A stretch of 64,000 nucleotides of DNA from Candidatus Bathyarchaeia archaeon (GTDB taxonomy: Archaea > Thermoproteota > Bathyarchaeia > Hecatellales > Hecatellaceae), in assembly GCA_038883335.1 (NCBI GenBank), contig JAVZMI010000002.1:73242-137241 (forward strand). Direction: 5' to 3'. The position numbers and the translations under genes are program-made. The notes under the pieces are model-generated. The model ran no database searches. It worked only from the letters and a program-made list of their open reading frames with translations, and was not told the DNA's origin. Shown one piece after another: positions 33,811 to 42,860 of the stretch. Position 1 is the first letter of the stretch. Every line of letters begins with the position of its first letter.

Positions 33811-34731
33811 TTGAAGTTCGGTTTCAACCTCACAGCTGAATACGGTCTTGACTCTATTGTAGAGAAGGCTGCTGAGGTTGAAAGACTGGGGTTTGACTCA
33901 CTTTGGATCTTTGAAAGGCCCGGTTGGGATTATGGCTCGATAGTTGCTTCCGCCCTCGCCGCTAACACCAAGGAAATCCGGATAGGTTTAGGGGTCAGTC
34001 CACTCCTTCATACATCCAAGCAAATAGCAGACGAGATTCTCACCCTTATTAAGACCTATGGCGAACGTTTCGACCTCTGCTTGATCCCCGGCGATAAACG
34101 CCACCTACGACGGCTCGGCGTCAATCCCACAGCCCGAAAGGCTGCCCCTCAACGCATTCTCCAAGCGAAAAGAGAAATTGAAAAACTTCTTGCTGGGGAG
34201 GAGAGGAGTTGCAGCATATGGTTGGGCGCGCAGGGCCCAAGAATGCTAAGAACTGCCCAACATTATCGCGGGGTTCACCTAAACTACGCCTCGCCGCGGA
34301 TGATAACTTGGGCTCTGGAACATATCGGGTCAACTGGAGAGAAGAGAGAGTTCGAGGTTAGCGTCATGGCACCATCTTATGTCTACAGGAACTTTGAAGA
34401 GAGACTCCAACATCTGCTAAAGTTAGCTGCATCATCAGTCGCGGTTAGCGCTCCTAGGGAAGTTTTAGAGGAGTTTGGGCTCTATGACCGTTTAGCTGAG
34501 CTGCGAGGCTATGAGGGTAGATTGAGCGAGTTAGACCCAGCGTCCCTACCCCCCGAAGTTGTGGAGTTCTCCCTGTCCATGCACTCAACAGAACTACCCA
34601 GCTATTTGGCAGTGGTTCAGGGACTCGGCATTAACCATCTTATATTTAGCCACCCACAGGACTACTCCCTCAAAACCATCCATGAGCTGGCTAGCTCTTT
34701 ACCCCTCAACTCAAAGAACGACACTCATTAG
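33811..34731 (+). CDS. Luciferase-like, probably F420-dependent oxidoreductase
   Basis: A 306-residue member of the bacterial-luciferase-like family (TIM barrel). KFGFNLTAEYG at the N-terminus, EVERLGFDSLWIFERPGW (about 23-40) and RIGLGVSPLLHTS (about 58-70) match methylene-tetrahydromethanopterin reductase (Mer) and related F420 enzymes. It could be Mer in a tetrahydromethanopterin pathway with the Ftr at 48997, but divergence and the lack of a neighbouring C1 gene leave the substrate open. The start is a TTG behind GAGGG. Confidence 0.75.
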   Translation: MKFGFNLTAEYGLDSIVEKAAEVERLGFDSLWIFERPGWDYGSIVASALAANTKEIRIGLGVSPLLHTSKQIADEILTLIKTYGERFDLCLIPGDKRHLRRLGVNPTARKAAPQRILQAKREIEKLLAGEERSCSIWLGAQGPRMLRTAQHYRGVHLNYASPRMITWALEHIGSTGEKREFEVSVMAPSYVYRNFEERLQHLLKLAASSVAVSAPREVLEEFGLYDRLAELRGYEGRLSELDPASLPPEVVEFSLSMHSTELPSYLAVVQGLGINHLIFSHPQDYSLKTIHELASSLPLNSKNDTH

Positions 34732-35122
34732 TGACAATAGAGGCTTACGCAGAGCCGTGAGAGAACAAAAATGCCTACTATTTCTATGATATCTAAGGAA
34801 AGTTTTTGAGATCTCTCCATTTAGAGAGTGGCGGAGGTCTTGCGCTGACTCTCTCAACCTAGTTCATCCCAGCCACCACCCGTTTTATTAAAATCGCTCA
34901 GAAATGCAAAAACAGCAGCCGAGTAGATTGTAACATGAGACTGCGTAGACATCCTAGAGTTCGGCTCTAGGCCTGAAAATTTTAGAATAGATACGATAAA
35001 ACTTATGGAAAAAGGGAAGTTTTAGGTGAATATTCAAACTCTCCTATCAAAAGTTTTTTAGTCAAAGGTTTAATGTTAAAGACCCTCGATGGGTTGAGTA
35101 GGGGATTGAGGGGTGAGTCACG
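34732..35122. other. Intergenic region with two small hairpins
   Basis: About 390 bases without a recognised gene. A perfect hairpin CCTAGAG-TTCGG-CTCTAGG lies at 34953-34971. A weaker one (TCTCTC/GAGAG) lies at about 34813-34828. Their role is unknown. Confidence 0.4.
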
Positions 35123-36751
35123 GTGGGTGACTCTGAGAGCTTCGACCGTCTGGCAGAAGAGCTATTCTACAACATAGTTAAGATGAACCCTATCTTCGCC
35201 ACCTACGTAGGTCTTCATCAATACGACCAACTAATGCCTGACGGACGTAAAGATGCAATCTATAAGAGAATGAAACTCTTCAAGGAGTATCTAGACAAGT
35301 TCGAAGGGATCTCACAATCAAAACTTGACTTCGAGAGGAGAATTGATCTAGCACTTGTAAAGGACTTCCTCCATCTTGCCCTCTTCTGTCTTGAGGAGTG
35401 GCCTCTCTGGCGAATGTTCCCAGACGCCCCAGATACAATTGGGGATGCTCTATTTCCTCTACTTGTAAGGAACTTCGCACCTCTAGAAATACGGCTGAGG
35501 AGCATAACTGAGAGACTGAAGAACTCGCCCAGATACATTGAAGAGACGAAGAGTTGCCTTGAGGATCCTGTGAAGATTTACTGTGAAATCTCCTTGGATA
35601 CTGCGGAGAGACTTCCACTCTTCCTCGAACAGATAGTGGAGGCGGCGAGGGGTGTAAATGACAACACGAAGTCTGAGGTTGAGGACGCCGCGGAGAAAGT
35701 GAAGTGTGAGTTCTTAGAGTACAAAGAGTGGCTCAGGTGTAGGATGAAAGATGCTAGAGACGACTTCGCAATAGGGCCGGAGAGATTTGAGAAGCTACTA
35801 GCCTTACGAGGGTTAGGGATGTCATCGAGCGAGATTCTGAAGTTGGGTGAAAAGTACTTTCGCCAAGAGAAGGAGAACCTAAGAAGATACGCGGAGATAA
35901 TCAAGCCTGGCGCAAGCGTGGACGAAGTCAGATCGCTGCTTAAGTCTCACCACCCCAAGAGCTTCGGGGAGGCGTTAGAGGCTTATAGGAAAGAGATCAA
36001 GAGGGCGAGGGAGTTTGTGGTCAGATCGAAATTTGCCTCTATACCGGAGAATGAGGAGTTAATAGTGATCGAGACACCTCCATTCCTACGGAGCACAACC
36101 CCCTTTGCCGCGTACTTCTCCCCAGCCAAGTTCGAGGATAAGCAGCTGGGAATATACATCGTAACCCCCCCAGCCAGCGAAGAGATGTTGAAAGAGAAGA
36201 GCTACTATGCTATCAGCAACACAACGGTTCATGAGGCCTACCCAGGGCACCATTTACAGCTCAGCTGCGCCAACCGAAACTCCTCGCTAGTGAGGCTGTT
36301 ATTCCATGGAACTGATTTTGTTGAAGGGTGGGCGCACTACTGTGAGGAGGCGGTCAAGGAGCTTGGGTACGATGACACACCTGAGCACAGGTTTATCCAA
36401 ACTCTTGACATGGTCTGGAGGGCTGCTAGGATCATCATCGACGTGAAGCTCTCTAGGGGTGAGATGGGCTTTATGGAGGCTGTGAACTTCCTAGTTGAGG
36501 AGGTGGGGATGGCGCGAGAGGGAGCGGTAGCTGAGATTAAACGTTACACCTATACCCCTAGCTATCAGCTCTCCTACCTTCTGGGAAAATATTTGATAGG
36601 CGAGTTGAAGCGGGAGACTCTAAGTAAGCTGGGGGACAGGTTTGATTTGCGATGGTTCCATGACACGCTACTATATGCTGGGAGCATGCCGCTCAAATAC
36701 CATAGATTAAATCTGTTAGAGAAAATCCGCCAAGTAACTGGTGGGGCATGA
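35123..36751 (+). CDS. DUF885 family metalloprotein
   Basis: A 542-residue protein of the DUF885 family, related to zinc metallopeptidases. The hallmark HEAYPGHHLQLS lies at about residues 372-383, and the second metal-site helix EGWAHYCEEA at about 401-410. A helical N-terminal domain covers about the first 270 residues. No signal peptide or membrane helix is seen, so it is cytosolic. Peptidase activity is inferred from the H-E-x-x-x-x-H-H-like metal motif. The start is a GTG behind GAGGGGTGAG. Confidence 0.85.
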   Translation: MGDSESFDRLAEELFYNIVKMNPIFATYVGLHQYDQLMPDGRKDAIYKRMKLFKEYLDKFEGISQSKLDFERRIDLALVKDFLHLALFCLEEWPLWRMFPDAPDTIGDALFPLLVRNFAPLEIRLRSITERLKNSPRYIEETKSCLEDPVKIYCEISLDTAERLPLFLEQIVEAARGVNDNTKSEVEDAAEKVKCEFLEYKEWLRCRMKDARDDFAIGPERFEKLLALRGLGMSSSEILKLGEKYFRQEKENLRRYAEIIKPGASVDEVRSLLKSHHPKSFGEALEAYRKEIKRAREFVVRSKFASIPENEELIVIETPPFLRSTTPFAAYFSPAKFEDKQLGIYIVTPPASEEMLKEKSYYAISNTTVHEAYPGHHLQLSCANRNSSLVRLLFHGTDFVEGWAHYCEEAVKELGYDDTPEHRFIQTLDMVWRAARIIIDVKLSRGEMGFMEAVNFLVEEVGMAREGAVAEIKRYTYTPSYQLSYLLGKYLIGELKRETLSKLGDRFDLRWFHDTLLYAGSMPLKYHRLNLLEKIRQVTGGA

Positions 36752-36783
36752 GGCGCCCCCATCGGTAGGCTTATTAGAACTAT

Positions 36784-36978
36784 ATGAGCCCTTACTACTG
36801 GTTTAGCTTGATTACTCGAGAAGATTGCAAATATAGAGGAACTGTGAAGATTGGAGAGAAAGAGTGGAATTGGTGCTACCTTTTCAATGCGAAGATAGAC
36901 GATGTAGACTGCGCTAACTGCGGCTATTCGCGTTTGTTTAAGGCTTCAACTAAGATAGAGTCGCTCCCAGTAATCTAG
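36784..36978 (+). CDS. 64-residue hypothetical Cys-containing protein
   Basis: A small protein I do not recognise. It has four cysteines (EDCKY, WNWCYL, and VDCANCG), which could hold one metal ion, and a hydrophobic aromatic N-terminus (SPYYWFSL). It lies 32 bases after the DUF885 gene on the same strand and may be its operon partner. There is no strong ribosome-binding site, so it could also be a chance frame. Confidence 0.5.
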   Translation: MSPYYWFSLITREDCKYRGTVKIGEKEWNWCYLFNAKIDDVDCANCGYSRLFKASTKIESLPVI

Positions 36979-37120
36979 AGCTGATAGTCTGCAAATAATC
37001 GGGCTGACGAGCACGCCTAATTTGGGAGAAGATTAGGATAATGAATTGGAAACCATATGGTGGTTATTTTTTAATCCTCGCAAAGAATATAAACGAGGGA
37101 AACCTGGTGGTTGAAAGATC

Positions 37121-37834
37121 ATGGGGCGGATAATAAAATATCAACGAAGCGTTATCCCTTCTTGCGATGTTAAATTGATTGGCGAGTTTAGGAGACTAAT
37201 TGAGCAAACTTGTGATGTCGAAGGAATTGGCGGCTACAAGGTTGGGTCTATTTTAACGTTACGTTACGGACTACCTACACTGGTTAAGGTTGTCCGTGAA
37301 TTTACAGATTTGCCGGTTATATATGACCACCAAAAAGCCATGACCGATATACATGATTTGGGAAGAGACTTCGCAGAGGTAGTGAAAGAGTCTGGTGTCG
37401 ATGCATTAATAGGTTTTCCTCAGTCAGGTCCAGCAACTCAAGAGACGTGGATTAAGGCTTGTAAAGATGTTGGGTTGGAGGTAGTTATTGGTGGAGAGAT
37501 GACTCATCCAAAGTACAAGAGGAGTGATGGAGGTTACATTGCTGATGAAGCGTTGGATGAAATATATTTGCTCGCCGCAAGATTAGGTGTGAATAACTTT
37601 GTGGTTCCTGGAACAAAGGTGGAGAGAATCATACACTACAGGTCAATACTACAGCACATAGTTCAGGGTGATTTGACACTTTTTATACCTGGGCTAATCA
37701 CTCAAGGGGGCATAATCACCGATGTGGCTAGAGTTGCTGGAGATTCGTGGCACGCCATAGTGGGAAGAGCCATATACGGGACGAAAGACTTCCACGCTGC
37801 TGCGGGGGAGTTGACGAGACAGTTATTCAAATGA
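37121..37834 (+). CDS. pyrF: Orotidine 5'-phosphate decarboxylase
   Basis: A 237-residue TIM-barrel decarboxylase giving UMP. It belongs to a divergent archaeal type in which the catalytic D-x-K-x-x-x-D region reads YDHQKAMTDIHD (about 68-79). IPGLITQGG (about 185-193) binds phosphate. Its third positions look more AT-rich than those of its neighbours. A TATA-like GAATATAAA lies at about 37085 and GGTGG lies upstream of the ATG. It is followed by pyrE nine bases later; both act at the end of UMP synthesis. Confidence 0.85.
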   Translation: MGRIIKYQRSVIPSCDVKLIGEFRRLIEQTCDVEGIGGYKVGSILTLRYGLPTLVKVVREFTDLPVIYDHQKAMTDIHDLGRDFAEVVKESGVDALIGFPQSGPATQETWIKACKDVGLEVVIGGEMTHPKYKRSDGGYIADEALDEIYLLAARLGVNNFVVPGTKVERIIHYRSILQHIVQGDLTLFIPGLITQGGIITDVARVAGDSWHAIVGRAIYGTKDFHAAAGELTRQLFK

Positions 37835-37843
37835 GGTGAGGAA

Positions 37844-38602
37844 GTGTCGAGACTTAACTTGGTTAAAAGGTTACATGAGATTGGCGCTATAAAATTCGGT
37901 GAGTTTAAACTTAAAAGTGGAAAGATAAGTCCATACTACGTTGATTTGAGAATTCTACCCTCCTACCCAAGTGTCCTACGTGAGGTAGGCAGAGTGATGG
38001 GGGAAATGATCTACAGTTTGCCAGAAAAGCCTACACGTTTATGCGGCATACCAGCAGCGGGTTTGGCGATAGCAACCATGGTTGGGGTGGAGACAGGTGT
38101 GCCTACTGTTTATGTGAGAAAAGAACCTATGGTTTACAGAGATTTGTTAATGAAGCTCAGAACTTTTATCAAAGAGAGAAAATATCAACCAGACGAGATT
38201 CCTGGCGTAGAGAAAGCCATCGAGATAATCGAGGAGTTGAGTGGGTTAAAGACCCATGGAATTGCTAGATATGTTGACGGTGAGCTGCAAAACGGAGACA
38301 GGATAGGTATAGTTGACGATCTGATCACAACAGCTGAGAGTAAACTGGAAGCTAGAGATTTGATCAAGCTTGAAGCTGAGAGGAGAAATTTAAACGTTAG
38401 AATTATTGGGGTTTACGTCCTCATTGATAGGGAACAGGGGGGGAGGGAAGCCCTACAAAAAGAGGGCCTTAAACTATATTCTGTAGCTACTATTAGGGAT
38501 GTCGCAAAGTGGTTAAAAGACCTCGGGAATATCTCCCCTCAGATGTATAGCACTATCGTCAATTACACTACATCTGAAAGAAAAGCTGCTTGTTTAGAGT
38601 AA
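37844..38602 (+). CDS. pyrE: Orotate phosphoribosyltransferase, atypical
   Basis: A 252-residue PRPP-dependent transferase. The PRPP-binding motif GIVDDLITTAES (about 151-162) is intact and LKSGKISPYYVDLRI (about 22-36) binds orotate. The mobile loop that usually carries K-x-x-K is replaced by a longer segment (about 88-145, MVYRDLLMKLRTFIKER onward), making the protein about 45 residues longer than usual. The pairing with pyrF supports the assignment. Confidence 0.87.
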   Translation: MSRLNLVKRLHEIGAIKFGEFKLKSGKISPYYVDLRILPSYPSVLREVGRVMGEMIYSLPEKPTRLCGIPAAGLAIATMVGVETGVPTVYVRKEPMVYRDLLMKLRTFIKERKYQPDEIPGVEKAIEIIEELSGLKTHGIARYVDGELQNGDRIGIVDDLITTAESKLEARDLIKLEAERRNLNVRIIGVYVLIDREQGGREALQKEGLKLYSVATIRDVAKWLKDLGNISPQMYSTIVNYTTSERKAACLE

Positions 38603-38936
38603 TTTTATTAAACCAACAGTTTCTTAGAGGAACTTAGGTGAGAGACAAGGAATTACAGCCGTGAAGCACGACTGTGAGGGCGGACGCAACCATTCCTATT
38701 CAACACCGAATTTATCCAGTTAAGACATAAGTATGCATGCTTCTTTGTCTTTCCATGATAGACTTTAAGCTTTTATTCTCACCCTTTCCGATTACGGCAT
38801 TATAACCTGTAATTTCTATCTAACACGCACCCGAGAATATGTCTGAGTTTAGGATTGACACCAAATTTATATGGTATTCGAGGAAGATACTGTTAACAAG
38901 CATAGAATACGTAATAAAAGGAACAGGATAACTGAG
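38603..38936. other. Intergenic region with a TATA box
   Basis: No recognised gene. The TATA box AATTTATATGG (about 38863-38873) sets the transcript start of the next gene near 38895. Confidence 0.45.
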
Positions 38937-40355
38937 ATGAATATCCTGCTCGTCCAACCTCCAACTAGGCCAGACTTGGAAACCCTCGCCGCGTTAGATA
39001 TGGTTGCACCCTCCATGGGACTAGCCTATCTTGCGGCTGTTTTAGAGAGAGCTAATTACAAGGTAGAAATCCTCGACGCCCCCGTTTACCGAATGACCTT
39101 CGACCAATTGCGAGATGAGTTCGTGAGGAGGAAACCGGATATCATTGGGCTGACCGCTACCACTGCTACAATAAATGAAGCTCTAAGAGCCGCTAGGATA
39201 GCTGAGGAGAGCAGCCCTGACTCGAAGATACTCCTAGGTGGTGCCCATTTTACCTTCACACCAGAGCAGACAATGAGGGAGAACCCCGCCATCGATATAG
39301 GGTGTATAGGAGAAGGGGAGGAAACCATCGTGGAACTTGTGAAGACGATAGAAGCTGGGGGGGATCTCAAGCAGGTTAAAGGGATAGTCTTTCGAAGAGA
39401 CGGCGAACTGGTAAGAACACCGCCGCGACCATTAATAGCCAACCTTGACTCACTGCCCTTCCCAGCCCGCCACCTCCTCCCGATGGGGGAGTACCGAGCC
39501 TTTGGTAAGAAACGAATACTGGGAACAATCCTTACAAGTAGAGGCTGCCCCTTCCAATGTGTTTTCTGCTCTTCCTCTCTACTGTTCGGGAAGAAGTTCA
39601 GGGCTAGGAGTCCTAAGAACGTAGTTGACGAAGTAGAGGAGTTCCAGCAGGCCTACAAAGCCCCCTATGTGGAGTTTGTAGACGACACATTTACACTAGA
39701 CCGGAAGAGAGCGGAGGCCATCTGTGACGAGATCAAGAGGAGGAAGCTGGGTACCGTATGGGTATGCTCCACGAGGGTGGACATATTGACTAGAGAACTT
39801 CTGGAGACTCTGAAGAGTGCTGGGTGTGTTATGATATACTTCGGCGTCGAGTCTGGCGTTCAACGGGTTCTAGACCTGATGAAGAAGGGCATAAAGGTTG
39901 AACAGAGCATAAGATGTATGAAGTGGGCTAGGGAGCTAGGCATAAAGACGGTCGCCTCGTTTGTGATAGGCATGCCTGGAGAGACAAAAGAGGAGATAGA
40001 ACAGACCATAAGGTTTGCCAAGAAACTAGACCCAGACTACGCCCAGTTCTCCGTCGCAACACCCTATCCTGGTACTGAGCTGTATGAGATGGCTAAAGAG
40101 CAAGGTTTGTTACTCACGGAGAATTGGTCACGATACACAGTCATAAAGCCTGTCTTAGCTACGCGGGAGTTTACCGAGGAGGAGCTAACAAAACTCCTAA
40201 AGAAGGCATACCTCAGGTTCTACCTGAGACCTAAGGTTCTCTGGCGTTACATTAAAGGCGGCCAGTTCAAGGAGATGATAGTTCAAGGGCTTGGGACCTA
40301 CTTCAAGCGAAGTCTGAGACTGCCGAGAGTTATGGGGAAGAGCTCACTTAAGTGA
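38937..40355 (+). CDS. B12-binding-domain radical SAM protein
   Basis: About 472 residues. An N-terminal cobalamin-binding-type Rossmann domain (ILLVQPP at the start; PDIIGLTATTATINEA; LLGGAHFTF) is followed by the radical SAM core with the cluster motif RGCPFQCVFC. EFVDDTFTLDR and YFGVESGVQRVLDLMKKG match the same family. A basic C-terminal helix region follows. Related enzymes methylate or cyclise unreactive carbon; the substrate is unknown. I start it at ATG 38937, because the ATG at 38871 lies inside the TATA box. Confidence 0.88.
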   Translation: MNILLVQPPTRPDLETLAALDMVAPSMGLAYLAAVLERANYKVEILDAPVYRMTFDQLRDEFVRRKPDIIGLTATTATINEALRAARIAEESSPDSKILLGGAHFTFTPEQTMRENPAIDIGCIGEGEETIVELVKTIEAGGDLKQVKGIVFRRDGELVRTPPRPLIANLDSLPFPARHLLPMGEYRAFGKKRILGTILTSRGCPFQCVFCSSSLLFGKKFRARSPKNVVDEVEEFQQAYKAPYVEFVDDTFTLDRKRAEAICDEIKRRKLGTVWVCSTRVDILTRELLETLKSAGCVMIYFGVESGVQRVLDLMKKGIKVEQSIRCMKWARELGIKTVASFVIGMPGETKEEIEQTIRFAKKLDPDYAQFSVATPYPGTELYEMAKEQGLLLTENWSRYTVIKPVLATREFTEEELTKLLKKAYLRFYLRPKVLWRYIKGGQFKEMIVQGLGTYFKRSLRLPRVMGKSSLK

Positions 40356-40478
40356 CGCTTGCCTCCACGATTTTTAAATCTAGGCTTTATTGACAAATGC
40401 TGCTTCATACTAGAGCCCAGCAAAGGGCGTGGACAAACTGTGATAAGGGCAGGGAAGCTATGGCGCCTTGTCTCCTAC

Positions 40479-41252
40479 CTAAAGCTTCCGGTTCACTATG
40501 TGTTCAACTATATTCTTTGGGCTGAATAAATATGTGGAAGCTAGTGGAAGAGCTTTCTTTAGGCTGGTTTCTATTGAACTTGCAGGGTAGCCGAGTTTGC
40601 AGGGGATTGCGTGAGATAAGAAACCAAGTCGCTCGATTTTAACGATCTTTCGAAGACTTCCAGCCTTTGCCAGCGCATTCTTTATCTGTCTTCTAGTCAC
40701 ACCAACGACTACAACTCTCTCAAGTAAATCCGAAATCCACCCCATCAACGTTAAGAGCTGAAGACTGGTAAACTCGACATAAACCCGCCGTTTACACTCA
40801 TCAACTGTTACAACCCTAACCTCGACAGGAACCCCTTCGTTTAGACAGAATAGATCTGCTAGAGCAGGCAACGGGAGATCTCTACCATCTAGCAAGTATG
40901 CCTTCAGGTGTTCCTTCGTTATAGACCCCTCATACACCGAGGAGCCAAGGTCTAACAATAGCTCTGCCTCGCCAGAGTTGATCTCTTTCACGGTTGCCTT
41001 TAAAATATAATTGGTTGGGGGAGGCATCTTGAGCGCCTCGGTCAACACGAGGTTCCGGCTTAGTAGCGAAGTGAGGACCTCTGCGTCTTCGCCGCCAACT
41101 TCAATTGAAAGATGCCCACTCTCATCTAAACCCATTAGAGCGAAGTTTACATTTAGACCTAAGGAGAGCGATCTCAGGAGTTGGGATAGGGCATACTCGA
41201 CCTCATTCAGGTTTGTCTGTGGAATCTTCTCAATCAGCGTGAGGGTGGTCAA
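40479..41252 (-). CDS. DUF2110 family protein
   Basis: A 257-residue archaeal protein of unknown function, DUF2110. The middle region (about 85-165) resembles an RNA-binding OB/S1-like fold (ILKATVKEINSGEAELLLDLG), and the end holds a KH-like segment (LRKIVKIERLGFLSHAIPCKLG). It is the last gene of a minus-strand operon with tfe and trm56, and its start overlaps the HD gene (ATGA). A role in RNA metabolism is inferred from context. Confidence 0.75.
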   Translation of the reverse strand: MTTLTLIEKIPQTNLNEVEYALSQLLRSLSLGLNVNFALMGLDESGHLSIEVGGEDAEVLTSLLSRNLVLTEALKMPPPTNYILKATVKEINSGEAELLLDLGSSVYEGSITKEHLKAYLLDGRDLPLPALADLFCLNEGVPVEVRVVTVDECKRRVYVEFTSLQLLTLMGWISDLLERVVVVGVTRRQIKNALAKAGSLRKIVKIERLGFLSHAIPCKLGYPASSIETSLKKALPLASTYLFSPKNIVEHIVNRKL

Positions 41253-41785
41253 AGATCTACATCCACTAAACTAAATTCTGTAAAGAGAGCCTTGAGACGA
41301 CTAACGGCTGGATGGTCGTATCCTAAGCTTCTGGCGAAGTCTTCTAATGCTTCGTCACAGTTAACTATACGGTCGCCCTTAATCCGTTTATCAGCGTATG
41401 CGACTATCTTTTCCTCTAGGGTTTCAGGGATAAAGTCACGGTTAGGCAGCCCCAAAGCTGAAGCCTCCTCGGCTGAGATGCCAGCCCCCACATGCCTCTC
41501 GATTATGTTTACCACCTCTTTAGGTAGCCCAAGGGCGCAGGCTATCGTGCCACCACAATAACCGTGATCTGCACCGTGAGTCCTAGAGCGCCCAATATCG
41601 TGTAGGATGGCACCTACTTCTATAAGATGGGGGTTTATGTTGAGCCCTTGCCTCCTCAAACCTTCAGCTATCTTTAGAGCGAAGTCTGCGACCTTCTTTG
41701 CATGTTCTATAATCTCTGTGGAGCAGCCAGCTTCCTTTAGAATATTTAATGCTTCACACCTTGAGGGGAGACTACTCGCTTTCAA
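41249..41785 (-). CDS. HD-domain hydrolase (TIGR00295-type)
   Basis: A 178-residue metal-dependent HD phosphohydrolase. Metal ligands are visible as H (about 29), HD in AILHDIGRSRTHGADH (about 59-74) and D in YADKRIKGDRI (about 131). Members are widespread in archaea. The substrate is probably a nucleotide or phosphate ester but is not established. It overlaps tfe by 14 bases and DUF2110 by four. Confidence 0.87.
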   Translation of the reverse strand: MKASSLPSRCEALNILKEAGCSTEIIEHAKKVADFALKIAEGLRRQGLNINPHLIEVGAILHDIGRSRTHGADHGYCGGTIACALGLPKEVVNIIERHVGAGISAEEASALGLPNRDFIPETLEEKIVAYADKRIKGDRIVNCDEALEDFARSLGYDHPAVSRLKALFTEFSLVDVDL

Positions 41786-42275
41786 TTTCCTCCTTAAGCA
41801 TGTTAATGGTCTTAGTTAATGTCTCTAGGATCTTCGTGTTATCGAAGTGTTCGAGGTTTCTCCCACACTTAGGACACCTGAAGATCGATTCCATAGCTTC
41901 TTCGAAGGTAAGCCTCTGGCAGTCATTACTTTTACAGTAATAAAAGTCGTGTGATTTCTCATACTCAAGTCTTGCGTTCAGTTTATCTAGGATTCTTCGC
42001 TTTTGCGTCTTAACGACGGTATCCAACCGCTCGGGTTGGGGTTTCCAATAAAAAATTATCCAACCAGTCTTCTCATCTTGAATGCTCTCGGTGAAGGTTA
42101 GAGAGAAGTTACTGAGCTTGAAGAGGATCCTCCTTATATCGTTAAGTTTAACTCCGGTGGCCCTAGCTAACTCGTCCTCGGTGGCTTTACCTTTAGCCAT
42201 AAGCTCCTTCATAATCTTCACAGCATCCTCACCGAACCTCGACACCACCCTATAGAGCAAGGACTCGTCCACCAT
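41772..42275 (-). CDS. tfe: Transcription initiation factor E, alpha subunit
   Basis: A 167-residue archaeal TFE, which helps open promoter DNA. An N-terminal winged helix (about 10-85, RFGEDAVKIMKELMAKGKATEDELARATG) is followed by a C-terminal zinc ribbon (about 115-145). The first knuckle reads CKSNDC, with four residues between cysteines where the usual spacing is two; the second is CPKCG. It lies ten bases after trm56. Confidence 0.93.
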   Translation of the reverse strand: MVDESLLYRVVSRFGEDAVKIMKELMAKGKATEDELARATGVKLNDIRRILFKLSNFSLTFTESIQDEKTGWIIFYWKPQPERLDTVVKTQKRRILDKLNARLEYEKSHDFYYCKSNDCQRLTFEEAMESIFRCPKCGRNLEHFDNTKILETLTKTINMLKEEIESE

Positions 42276-42284
42276 CTACGGCAC

Positions 42285-42860
42285 CTAGACCATCGCCCGA
42301 TTAGCGTAAATCACGTTTTTACCATCCAGCGATGAAACTACTCTTAACCTCGCCCCATCAAACCTGAATGATAACTCGCGCCCCTCGAAAAGCCTGTCGA
42401 GGAATACCGCCAAAGCGGCAACCTCCGAGTGAGGTTGGTTCGTTACGCTCACATTGTAGTCGGCGAGACTATAAAGTTCGCCAGGAACCTTTGAGGCGCC
42501 CACCACGACCAACTTATCCCGGTTAGATGCTCTGATTTTACCAATAACCTCTTCGACGTTAAGGCCATACATGGTCAGGTGGATAACCTCTCCTCCATTT
42601 GCCTTCCAGTCGTGAATAACTTTTCTCCATGGAGCCCCTGTTACGACGTTGAAATCTCCACCCCAGTTTTTGACAACCTTATGTACGGTGGTCTCTACTC
42701 TTCTATCGAGAGTGTCAGCTATAATAACCCCATCCGCTCCTAGGGCACGAGCTGCTAGTGCAACATGGGAGGTAACCCTCAAATCCCTAGATGGACGATG
42801 ACCAAGGCGCAAGACCGTGACATTATACTTGCTGAGTTTCAAGTACTTGACCACCTGCAT
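42285..42860 (-). CDS. trm56: tRNA (cytidine(56)-2'-O)-methyltransferase
   Basis: A SPOUT-family enzyme methylating the ribose of C56 in the T loop of archaeal tRNA. LRLGHRPSRDLRVTSHVALAARALGADG (about 17-44) is the N-terminal signature. The knot is formed near VVVGASKVPGELY and NQPHSEVAALAVFLDRL. 191 residues from ATG 42860; a TTG at 42842 is also possible because the family usually starts close to VLRLGHRP. The start overlaps the end of hflX. Confidence 0.92.
   Translation of the reverse strand: MQVVKYLKLSKYNVTVLRLGHRPSRDLRVTSHVALAARALGADGVIIADTLDRRVETTVHKVVKNWGGDFNVVTGAPWRKVIHDWKANGGEVIHLTMYGLNVEEVIGKIRASNRDKLVVVGASKVPGELYSLADYNVSVTNQPHSEVAALAVFLDRLFEGRELSFRFDGARLRVVSSLDGKNVIYANRAMV

Noticed and set aside
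38871-38936. N-terminal 22-residue extension of the radical SAM protein
   Set aside because: Its ATG lies within the predicted TATA box, so it cannot be in the transcript.
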